Below the pieces are notes generated by a model. That model searched no databases. It was not told where the DNA came from and was given only the letters and a program-made list of their open reading frames with translations. Of a stretch of 64,000 nt of DNA, positions 43,749-51,275 are shown in pieces. Source of the stretch: Chondromyces crocatus (GTDB taxonomy: Bacteria > Myxococcota_A > Polyangia > Polyangiales > Polyangiaceae); contig NZ_CP012159.1 of the NCBI RefSeq assembly GCF_001189295.1, positions 10,001,856 to 10,065,855 on the forward strand, written 5' to 3'. A program made the position numbers and the translations under genes. Every line of letters starts with the position of its first letter. Position 1 is the first letter of the stretch.

Positions 43749-45095
43749 ATGCAGGATGCTCCCGCGATCGACACCAGCGCTTTGTCAGAGCATGTTGGCC
43801 AGCAGGTCACCCTCCGCGGCTGGCTGTACAACCGGCGCTCCAGCGGCAAGGTCCACTTCCTGGAGCTGCGTGACGGCGCTGGCTCGGTCCAGTGCGTGAT
43901 GGGGAAGAACGACGTCAGCGAGGAGCTCTTCGCTTCGGCCGATCGTGTCGCTCAGGAGAGCTCGATCGAGATCCGGGGTGAGGTGAAGGCGCACCCCAAG
44001 CGCCCGGGCGTCTTCGAGGTCGCAGTGAAGGACTTCCAGGTGATCGCGCCGACGGTGGGCGAGTATCCCATCTCGCCGAAGGAGCACGGGACCGACTTCC
44101 TGATGGACCACCGGCACCTCTGGCTCCGGTCGCGTCGTCAGCACGCGATCGTGCGGGTGCGTCACACGATCATCCAGGCGATCCGCGACTTCTTCGACGG
44201 GCGAGGGTTCACGCTGGTGGACGCACCGATCTTCACGCCCAACGCGTGTGAAGGGACGAGCACGCTCTTCGAGACGGACTACCACGGCGACAAGGCGTAC
44301 CTGACGCAGTCAGGGCAGCTCTACATGGAGGCGGCCGCCGCGGCGTTCGGGAAGGCGTACTGCTTCGGGCCGACGTTCCGCGCCGAGAAGTCGAAGACGC
44401 GGCGGCACCTGTCGGAGTTCTGGATGGTCGAGCCCGAGGTGGCCTTCCTCGATCTCCAGGGAGACATGGACCTCGCCGAGGACTTCATTTGCTTCATCGT
44501 GGAGCGGGTGCTCGAACACCGCCGTCCAGAGCTGGCCATCCTGGAGCGGGACGTGAGCAAGCTCGAGGCGATCAAGAAGCCGTTCCCCCGCATCCGCTAC
44601 GACGAGGCCGTCGCCATCCTCAACGAGGCGCGGGCGGCGAAGCGGACGTCCGGCGAGCCCGACGCCGAGTCGACGCCTGACTTCCCGTGGGGAGAAGATC
44701 TCGGCGCCGAGGACGAGACGGTGATCTCGAGCCGGTACGATCGTCCGGTCATGATCCACCGCTACCCGGCCCAGGTGAAGGCCTTCTACATGAAGCGAGA
44801 TCCCGAGGACGCGCGGTTGGCGCTGTGCGTCGACGTGCTGGCGCCCGAGGGATACGGCGAGGTCATCGGCGGCGGTCAGCGCGAGGACGACCTGACCACG
44901 GTGGAGCGGGGCATCGAAGCGCACAAGCTGCCTCGCGAGGCGTTCGAGTGGTACCTCGACCTGCGACGGTACGGGACGTTCCCTCACGCAGGCTTCGGGC
45001 TGGGGGTAGAGCGGACGGTTGCTTGGCTTTGCGGCCTGCCCCACGTGAGAGAGACGATACCGTTCCCACGGATGCTCAACCGGCTGGCGCCCTGA
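43749..45095 (+). CDS. asnS: Asparaginyl-tRNA synthetase
   Basis: A 448-residue class IIb synthetase that charges tRNA-Asn. The N-terminal OB-fold contains [23 protein letters not shown]-type sequence. Class II motif 2 is [25 protein letters not shown] and motif 3 is [15 protein letters not shown]. The FRAE and LGVER residues are intact. ATG 43749 is the family start; the frame extends 14 codons upstream without support. A nine-base inverted repeat lies just after the stop. Confidence 0.97.
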   Translation: MQDAPAIDTSALSEHVGQQVTLRGWLYNRRSSGKVHFLELRDGAGSVQCVMGKNDVSEELFASADRVAQESSIEIRGEVKAHPKRPGVFEVAVKDFQVIAPTVGEYPISPKEHGTDFLMDHRHLWLRSRRQHAIVRVRHTIIQAIRDFFDGRGFTLVDAPIFTPNACEGTSTLFETDYHGDKAYLTQSGQLYMEAAAAAFGKAYCFGPTFRAEKSKTRRHLSEFWMVEPEVAFLDLQGDMDLAEDFICFIVERVLEHRRPELAILERDVSKLEAIKKPFPRIRYDEAVAILNEARAAKRTSGEPDAESTPDFPWGEDLGAEDETVISSRYDRPVMIHRYPAQVKAFYMKRDPEDARLALCVDVLAPEGYGEVIGGGQREDDLTTVERGIEAHKLPREAFEWYLDLRRYGTFPHAGFGLGVERTVAWLCGLPHVRETIPFPRMLNRLAP

Positions 45096-45110
45096 CGCGC
45101 TGCGCGTCGC

Positions 45111-45145
45111 CCGAGGCCAGGGCTTCCTTTTTGCTTTGGCCTCGG
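45111..45145 (+). terminator. Hairpin after asnS, possible terminator
   Basis: CCGAGGCCA (45111-45119) and TGGCCTCGG (45137-45145) are perfect reverse complements around a 17-base loop rich in T. There is no T-run after the stem, so it may be a hairpin stabilising the 3' end or a weak terminator. Confidence 0.45.
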
Positions 45146-45258
45146 AGCGGTTGCACACTGGCTCTGGCGCGTCCAAAAAGATGGTCAGGAGCGGACTCTT
45201 CTCACCTGACCGCTGGAGTTTCTCACCCACTCACCTCCCGCCCCCCACCGAGGACATC

Positions 45259-46098
45259 ATGGCTCGTCTCGTCGGCTTCATCGGTAACCGCCCAGATCTC
45301 GGCGCGCGTGCCCTCAACGCGGAGGGGCGTCCGTTCGCCGTCCGCAAGAAAGCCGGCGCCGTCCCCAGCTGGGGCGTCGGGTTCTACCAGGGTGGCGAGA
45401 TCCTCCTGAAGCGTCGGCCCGTCGACGATCGCCCCGAGATCAGCCTGGTCGAGATGACCGCGAATCTCCGCGCGGACATCCTGATCGCGCATGTCCGGAC
45501 GGCGACCGTGGGGAGCCAGCGGACGGAGAACACCCACCCGTTCCGCTACCGCCAGTGGCTGTTCGCCCACACGGGGACGCTGGAGGCCTTCGCGAAGCTA
45601 CGGAGCCGGATGCGCGAGTCGTTGCCCGTGTTCCTCCAGCGCGACGTGCAGGGAGAGACGGACAGTGAGCTCCTGTTCCACCTCTTTCTCTCGTTCCTTC
45701 ACGACACGGGTCAGCTCGACAGGCCGAGCGTGGATGCACCGAGCGCGCGCGCTGCGCTCCGGTCGAGCCTCGCGCTGGTCGATCGTCTGTGCGCGGAGGA
45801 GGGCGCCAGCGCCGGTGAGATGAACATCCTGGTGTCCAATCCGGAGTACTTGCTCGCGGTACACCGCGGTCCCCCCATGGCGTACCGGGTCTATGAGGGG
45901 CGACAGGATCTGGAGCGCCTCTTCGGGGGTGAAGGGGGTCCCGGTCGGATGCGCATCCCCGATCTGGCGGGGAGCCGGCTGACGGTGGTGGGGTCGGACT
46001 TCGAGGATGATCAAGCGCCGGCCGGGTGGACCGCGGTGGACGAGCGTGCGATCGTGACGTTCACCCGCGGCGATGCCCCAGAAGTCGAGCCGATATAG
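45259..46098 (+). CDS. Class II glutamine amidotransferase-like protein without catalytic Cys
   Basis: A 279-residue protein of the YafJ/class II amidotransferase fold. Conserved parts include WGVGFYQGGEILLKRRP, ADILIAHVRTATVG, ENTHPFRYRQWLFAHTGTL and GETDSELLFHLFL. Class II enzymes need Cys as residue 2 after Met removal (MC...). Here the start reads MARLVGF, with Ala at that place. The oxyanion Asn of the HNG motif is Thr (AHTG). Hydrolysis of glutamine is therefore unlikely. ATG 45259 is the only sensible start. It overlaps the next gene by 26 bases. Confidence 0.85.
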   Translation: MARLVGFIGNRPDLGARALNAEGRPFAVRKKAGAVPSWGVGFYQGGEILLKRRPVDDRPEISLVEMTANLRADILIAHVRTATVGSQRTENTHPFRYRQWLFAHTGTLEAFAKLRSRMRESLPVFLQRDVQGETDSELLFHLFLSFLHDTGQLDRPSVDAPSARAALRSSLALVDRLCAEEGASAGEMNILVSNPEYLLAVHRGPPMAYRVYEGRQDLERLFGGEGGPGRMRIPDLAGSRLTVVGSDFEDDQAPAGWTAVDERAIVTFTRGDAPEVEPI

Positions 46099-46768
46099 TC
46101 CTGCGCTGGCGGCTGCGCCTCGACGCTCGGTCGTCGTGGCCGCTTTGCTCGCGCTGACGTCCGGTGGCTGCGGGCACGCAGCCTCGGGAGCCTTTCCCAC
46201 CTCAGCCTCGCTGTCCGAAGCGCGTCGCAAACCCGACGGGGTCGCGATCGATCCGGCGACCTCACCGCCTTCGCCCGTGGCGCGCGCCGAAGCGGACGAG
46301 GGATTGATCACGTTGCTGACGCCGCTGGGCGTGGACGTGGCGATCAACACGGTGGGTGATTTCTTCCGCCGTGTGGTGCTGGAGGACAGCGACGGGCTGG
46401 GGGCGCTGTTGACACGAGACGCCCAGGCCATCGTCCCCAGCAGCGGAGGGCAGGCGCAGTCCCCGAGCATCGGCCTGTGGTGGGAGCAGCGCTTCCGGAG
46501 GCTCGACTACGGCAAGCTCGCCGGCGAACCGCTCTACCGCGTCTCGGAGCTGGAGGTGTACCGGGCAGAAGACGCGATCGAGGCGCCGCTGCACCCCGCG
46601 ATTCAGACCCAGACGCTGGACGACGACGACGTGCTGGTGCGGGTGCCGATCATCACCGCGCGGGTGGGCGCCGATCGGCTCCTCGGAGACCAGATGCTGT
46701 TCTGGCTTCGCCGCGATGGGGCGCGATTCCGCGTCTACAGGGTGCTGGAGGAGTTTCAGCTCCAGTAG
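46073..46768 (+). CDS. Lipoprotein of unknown function
   Basis: A 231-residue protein. RRSVVVAALLALTSGGC is a lipoprotein signal, with Cys at about 33. The mature part starts with a disordered segment, then a helical-plus-beta region of about 150 residues (VGDFFRRVVLEDSDGLGALL, DQMLFWLRRDGARFRVYRVL) that could be an NTF2-like fold. The start lies inside the end of the amidotransferase gene, and a patatin-like gene follows after 41 bases, so the three are probably one operon. No function is known. Confidence 0.75.
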   Translation: MPQKSSRYSPALAAAPRRSVVVAALLALTSGGCGHAASGAFPTSASLSEARRKPDGVAIDPATSPPSPVARAEADEGLITLLTPLGVDVAINTVGDFFRRVVLEDSDGLGALLTRDAQAIVPSSGGQAQSPSIGLWWEQRFRRLDYGKLAGEPLYRVSELEVYRAEDAIEAPLHPAIQTQTLDDDDVLVRVPIITARVGADRLLGDQMLFWLRRDGARFRVYRVLEEFQLQ

Positions 46769-46809
46769 GCTTTGCCACGCGAGGACAACTCCATCATGCT
46801 CGCCCTTCC

Positions 46810-47730
46810 ATGAGCCGCCACAAGGTTGCGTTCGTGAGTTCGGGAGGCGCCGCGAGGGGTCTCGCGCATCTCGGGGTGCTGAAGGCTTGCGAGGAGCTGG
46901 GCATCCACCCGGAGATCTACGTGGGCGCCGGCGCGGGCGCGCTGATCTCGGCAACGTACGGGCAAGACATCCCACTCGACGTGCTGCTGGATGCCTATCG
47001 TCTCCCCTGGCGACGTCGCCATCAGGGCCCGCGGCTGTATGCGTCGACGTTCCTCGGGATCCCGCAGCTCAAGGACATCCTCGATCCGAGCTACCTGCTC
47101 TCGGGCATGTTCTCGATCGACAAGCTGGAGCGCTACGTGCGGCGGACGCTGCCCACCAACGACTTCCGGCAGCTCTCTCACGCGGTGTACGTGACCGCGG
47201 TCGACGTCGACACGGCCGAGCGCGTGGTGTTCGGTCCCGGCTACGAGGACGCGGTGCCCATCAGCCAGGCGGTGGCGGCGAGCTGCTGCATCCCTGGCCT
47301 CTTCAGGCCCTACCGCATCGGGGGGCGCTACTACCTGAGCGGTGAGGTGATCCGCACCCTGTCCGCCGATCTCGCCGTCGCCGCAGGGGCGCGGGTGGTG
47401 ATCATCTCGAACATCTACCGTCCAGAGGATCGGTCCGAGGCAGAGCGCTCGCTGGCGCGGAGTGGGCCGCTCGGTGTGCTGCGGCAGTCGATGAACATCC
47501 TGCTCGCCGAGAAGGAACGGCGCGGGGTCGAGCTGCTGTCGAAGCTGTACCCGAACGTGACCTTCCTGGACGTGGCGCCATCGGTGGGCGGGTACGGCTA
47601 CATGAACCGGTTCGCGGCGAGGCCGCTCGTGCTCCGCGGCTACCGGACGGCGCTGCGCGTGCTCGCGGCGGCGAAGGAGCGGGGCGTCTTCGAGAACCCG
47701 CTCTCGCCAGGGCGATCGCCACTGAACTAG
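46810..47730 (+). CDS. Patatin-like protein without catalytic Ser-Asp dyad
   Basis: A 306-residue patatin-fold protein. The oxyanion loop GGAARG (12-17) and the helix after it are conserved. The nucleophile elbow, GxSxG in patatins, reads GAGAG (39-43), so Ser is Gly. The dyad Asp, in DG(G/A), reads YLSGEV, so Asp is Ser. Both catalytic residues are missing while the fold is kept. It may bind lipid without cleaving it. Start ATG 46810. Third gene of a plus-strand group that also contains a Cys-less amidotransferase. Confidence 0.85.
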   Translation: MSRHKVAFVSSGGAARGLAHLGVLKACEELGIHPEIYVGAGAGALISATYGQDIPLDVLLDAYRLPWRRRHQGPRLYASTFLGIPQLKDILDPSYLLSGMFSIDKLERYVRRTLPTNDFRQLSHAVYVTAVDVDTAERVVFGPGYEDAVPISQAVAASCCIPGLFRPYRIGGRYYLSGEVIRTLSADLAVAAGARVVIISNIYRPEDRSEAERSLARSGPLGVLRQSMNILLAEKERRGVELLSKLYPNVTFLDVAPSVGGYGYMNRFAARPLVLRGYRTALRVLAAAKERGVFENPLSPGRSPLN

Positions 47731-47869
47731 CGCTGAGTGGCAGGAGCCGGGGGCAGCTTGCCCTTTGCGCGCCGGTGGGCATCACGCTGCGTTGTTCGCA
47801 GCATGCCCGCCTGACGAAGAAACGAGACGAACGCGGGAAGCACCGCGCTGGCGTCGCTCCAGCGGCGGG

Positions 47870-48370
47870 CTACATGCCGGCGACGATGCGGAAGTCGTCC
47901 TGGTGGGGCACGAGCTCGAGGCGGTTGTCGTCGACCTTGTGCCGCCACTCGTCCCCCTTCTCGCCGGGGATCCGGTAGCTGGCGCTGAAGGTATAGTCGA
48001 CGAACACCGCGTTCTCTTGCTTCACCACGCGGCGGTAGCGGATCTCGTAGCGGATCGCGCGGGCGTCCTGGAACTTGCCCGAGAGGTAGTGGCGGAGGCC
48101 GGCGTAGTCGAGGTCGTCGGAGGCGTCGACGTTGCCGCCGTCCTCGTAGTAGTCGGGTGACGCGAGCTGCAGCAGGGCTCCGACGTTCTTCGTCTCGACG
48201 GCGCGTCGGTACTTCTCGCAGAACGTGATGATCTTGCGGTTGTCCTCCGTGTCCTCGACGTCGGTGTTGGGGATGTAGCGCGTTGCGCATCCGCCAAGGC
48301 CGACGGAGGTGACTCCGAGGGAGGCGAGGAGGAGGAGCGGTGCGACGACCTTGGGGAGACGGTGGCTCAT
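47870..48370 (-). CDS. NTF2-like lipoprotein
   Basis: A 166-residue protein. The signal ends in a lipobox (LGGC, Cys about 28). The mature part (IITFCEKYRRAVETKNVGALLQLASPDYYEDGG, split here as two motifs: ITFCEKYRRAVETKN and LLQLASPDYYEDGG) is typical of NTF2/SnoaL-like domains that form small cone-shaped binding folds. It ends with GDEWRHKVDDNRLELV. It is probably periplasmic and membrane-anchored. ATG 48370. It stands 101 bases after the KS operon on the same strand but is not tightly coupled to it. Confidence 0.85.
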   Translation of the reverse strand: MSHRLPKVVAPLLLLASLGVTSVGLGGCATRYIPNTDVEDTEDNRKIITFCEKYRRAVETKNVGALLQLASPDYYEDGGNVDASDDLDYAGLRHYLSGKFQDARAIRYEIRYRRVVKQENAVFVDYTFSASYRIPGEKGDEWRHKVDDNRLELVPHQDDFRIVAGM

Positions 48371-48471
48371 ACGCGGCAATCGGAACCTTCGAGGGAGCTG
48401 ACAGATTCCTGGGAAGACCTTGCCAGATGGATCCCAGGGGCGGCAAGGGAACGAGGAAGGAAGGTGGACGG

Positions 48472-50349
48472 TCAATGCCCTTCTTCGAGCCATCGGAGGA
48501 GGGCGAGGTGGCCGACAGGCCCCTGGTGGTCGACGGGGAGGTCGAGGTCGACCCGTCGGAGAGGGGTGGGCCCCTGCGACTCCGCCTGGATCAGAAGGGC
48601 GACGGCGCCCTGGCTGGGACGGCGCTGCTGGGGGTCGGTGAGCTCGAGGAGGCGTCTGCCCACCGGGCCATCGTCGTCGGCCGCGACGACGACCATGCGA
48701 TCGGCGTCGCCGGCGGCCACCAGCTCGCTGGCGGCGAGGAGGGCTTCCAGGCTCCCACCCAGTCCGGAGCTGGTGGCGAAGCCTGGTCCCGTGAGCTGAT
48801 ATACAATGGCGCACTCGCCTGCGATGGCGTTCGGGGAGGTCGCGGGGAAGAGGCGGGGCTCGACGAAGCGGGCGCCTCGCTGGCGTCGGCGGGCGTCGTA
48901 GAGGTCGTTGGTGTCGATGGTGGCGAGGGCATGACCCGCGACGATGCCCGCTCCGCGGAGGGTTTCTCGTCCGATCTGCGCGGCGAGCGCGGCGACCGCG
49001 GCGAGTCCGAGGCGAGAGAGGTCGTCTAGGCGCGCCAGGCGATCGCGGGCGACGCCAGTGGCCGATGAGAGGGCGTCGCGGTCGTACCCGGTGATGTGGG
49101 CATGGCCGCGGAGATGGACCGGGCGGCGAGGGGGTGGACGGCGCGTGGTCGGGGAGGCCGTGAGCAGGAGCGCGGCGTTCGCTCCGCCGAACGCGGCCGA
49201 GAGCTTGAGGGCGGCGTCGAGGGGGCGCGGCTCGGCGCGGTCGAGGAGCAAGGCCGGTGCGTCGGGGTCGAGGTCGCCCGGGGATGCGGCGGCGGGGGCC
49301 ACCGAGGCGGCGAGTGCGTCGGCGGCAGCGAGGGTCTCGAGGGCGCCAGCCGCGCCGAGGGTGTGGCCGATCTGGGATTTGAAGGGGTGGACGATGGGGG
49401 GAGGCGCGGGAGGATCGCAGCGCAGCGCGGAGGCGATGGCGCGGGACTCCATCGCGTCGTTGTAAGGGGTCGCGGTCCCGTGGGCGCTGACGAGCCCCAC
49501 GCGGGCGGGCGAGCAGGCCGCATCGGCGAGGGCGCGGGTCGCGGCGCGCGCGAGGCCAGCGCCGGTCCGGTCCGGCGCGGTGATGTGCACGGCGTCCGTG
49601 GAGGCGCCGAACCCGGCGATGCGGGCCAGGACGGGAGCCCCGCGGGTTTCGCGCTCGGGGACCAGGGCGAGGATGGCCGCACCTTCGCCGAGAGACATGC
49701 CGTCACGGCCCAGGCGGAAGGGGCGAGGGCGGGTGGGGGTGGTGGCGCGGAGCGCTTCGAAGCCGGCGGCGACGAAAAGGCTCAGGGCGTCGTAGCCGCC
49801 AGCCAGGACGAGGTCGCAGGCGCCGCGATCGAGCCACCGGAGGGCCATCCCGAGAGCGATGGTCGAGGCGGCGCAGGCGGCGAGGATCTGGGTCTTCCTG
49901 GCGATGCGGGGGAGGGCGAGGTGGTCGAGGGCGGCGTCGAACGGTGCGTGGTAGGTCGCGCCGCGAGCCAGCGAGGAGAGGTCCGCGGGCGGGGTCTCGG
50001 CTGCCAGGGCCGCGAAGTACCGTTCGGCGGTGAGCATGCCTCCGCTGGACGTGCCGAGGACGAAGCCGATGCGTTCGTCTCGCCAGGCCGGCCGGATGAC
50101 GTCGAGCGCAGTGGAGGTCTGCGTGAGGGCGGCGAGCAGCAGGTCCGTCGCTCGGTCCGACCCCGGACGACCGCCGAGTTCGGCAGGAGCCCGGGCCGCT
50201 GAAGGTCGGAGCAAACCCGCGGCTGCGAGCAGCGGATCCTCGTGGATGGCGACCCGCGCAGGTTCGCCGGGTCGAGGTGCGGCGTAAGCGTCGCGTCCGA
50301 GGCCGAGCGCGGAGACCGCGCCGGTGGCGATGGCGCAGATCCCGCTCAC
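48472..50349 (-). CDS. Ketosynthase fused to degenerate ketosynthase half (second copy)
   Basis: A 625-residue protein. Residues 1-390 are a FabF-like beta-ketoacyl synthase with all three catalytic residues: C159 (LAACAAST), H290 (SAHGTATPYND) and H329 (QIGHTLGAAG). Residues 400-625 match the first half of another ketosynthase (GPGFATSSGLGGSLEALL), but the nucleophile Cys is replaced and no His motifs follow. This pairing resembles a KS-alpha/chain-length-factor pair joined in one chain. The GTG at 50349 overlaps the lipoprotein stop (50346-50348), so translation is coupled. Likely extends an acyl chain on the ACP encoded upstream; the product is unknown. Confidence 0.9.
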   Translation of the reverse strand: MSGICAIATGAVSALGLGRDAYAAPRPGEPARVAIHEDPLLAAAGLLRPSAARAPAELGGRPGSDRATDLLLAALTQTSTALDVIRPAWRDERIGFVLGTSSGGMLTAERYFAALAAETPPADLSSLARGATYHAPFDAALDHLALPRIARKTQILAACAASTIALGMALRWLDRGACDLVLAGGYDALSLFVAAGFEALRATTPTRPRPFRLGRDGMSLGEGAAILALVPERETRGAPVLARIAGFGASTDAVHITAPDRTGAGLARAATRALADAACSPARVGLVSAHGTATPYNDAMESRAIASALRCDPPAPPPIVHPFKSQIGHTLGAAGALETLAAADALAASVAPAAASPGDLDPDAPALLLDRAEPRPLDAALKLSAAFGGANAALLLTASPTTRRPPPRRPVHLRGHAHITGYDRDALSSATGVARDRLARLDDLSRLGLAAVAALAAQIGRETLRGAGIVAGHALATIDTNDLYDARRRQRGARFVEPRLFPATSPNAIAGECAIVYQLTGPGFATSSGLGGSLEALLAASELVAAGDADRMVVVAADDDGPVGRRLLELTDPQQRRPSQGAVALLIQAESQGPTPLRRVDLDLPVDHQGPVGHLALLRWLEEGH

Positions 50350-51275
50350 GGCGCGTCACTCGCGGCGGGAGGCGAGGTCTCCTCGGCGGGGCTCGACGCC
50401 GGCGCGTCGGGATCGTCGAAGGCGCGCTGGCTGGGTGGGGTGCGCTCCTCGGCTTCGCAGCGCACCGTGACGAGGAGGCCCGTCGAGGACTGCGCGTAAC
50501 GGATGGTGCCGCACCCCAGGCGGTCGGCGATGACCACTTCTTCGTCACGGAGCTGTTCGCGTCGGGCGTCGGTCCAGGTCCGTCGGCGCGCGGCGATGGG
50601 ACCGGGGGTGCGTGTGGCGAGCTCGATGCGCGCGTCACCGTCCTGGAGCACGAAGACGTTGGTGCCGTCGGCGTGCTGGTAGCCGCGCAGCTCTCCGGAG
50701 GCCGGGCGGAGGAGCCACCAGCGCAGGAAGTCGACGGGGAGGCCACGGGGGGAGGAGGAGGGGGTAGAGGACGAAGGCGCGCCATCGCTCCGATGCAGGA
50801 GGTCCAGCGCAGGTACCGCGAAGCGCGAGCGACGACCCCTCGCCCACAGGTCCAGGGCTGTCGTCCCTCCAGGACCGAGGAGGATCATGCGCAGCGCCCC
50901 CGGGGGTTCCCCAGGGATGCCCGGATCGAGCCGGGGAGCGATGGCCACGGCACCGCGGGCCTCGAGGAGGCGTCCAAAGCGAGGCTCGCGGAGCGCGAAG
51001 CTCACGCGGAGGGTCCGCGCGCCGAGGCCATCCGCTTCTTTGCGGAAGGCTTCGAGGCGCTGGAGGCCGCGTCGCTGGTCCTCCACAGAGAGGGGCTCGC
51101 CCGCGTCCGCGGAGGCGAGCGCGCCGGGCGGGAGCAGGGCGGAGAACTCCTCGTCGAGTGGCGTGCGAGTCCCATGCGCTGGAGCACACGCAGTCATGGA
51201 GGCGAGGGTGACTCCCAGGACGCCGAGAAGGACGACCCTGCGACGCGGCAGGAGCGCGGCGCGATCCAGCATCAC
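50346..51275 (-). CDS. Lipoprotein in ketosynthase operon
   Basis: A 309-residue protein. The signal (VVLLGVLGVTLASMTAC) has a lipobox. The mature N-terminal half resembles LolA/LolB/DUF4292-type lipoprotein-carrier folds (RFGRLLEARGAVAIAP, DLWARGRRSRFAVP). The end is acidic and Pro-rich. GTG 51275 is followed by ATG 51272, and the start overlaps the stop of the first ketosynthase gene (GTGA). A similar carrier gene occurs in aryl-polyene clusters, so it could take a lipid product to the outer membrane. That function is inferred. Confidence 0.75.
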   Translation of the reverse strand: MMLDRAALLPRRRVVLLGVLGVTLASMTACAPAHGTRTPLDEEFSALLPPGALASADAGEPLSVEDQRRGLQRLEAFRKEADGLGARTLRVSFALREPRFGRLLEARGAVAIAPRLDPGIPGEPPGALRMILLGPGGTTALDLWARGRRSRFAVPALDLLHRSDGAPSSSTPSSSPRGLPVDFLRWWLLRPASGELRGYQHADGTNVFVLQDGDARIELATRTPGPIAARRRTWTDARREQLRDEEVVIADRLGCGTIRYAQSSTGLLVTVRCEAEERTPPSQRAFDDPDAPASSPAEETSPPAASDAP

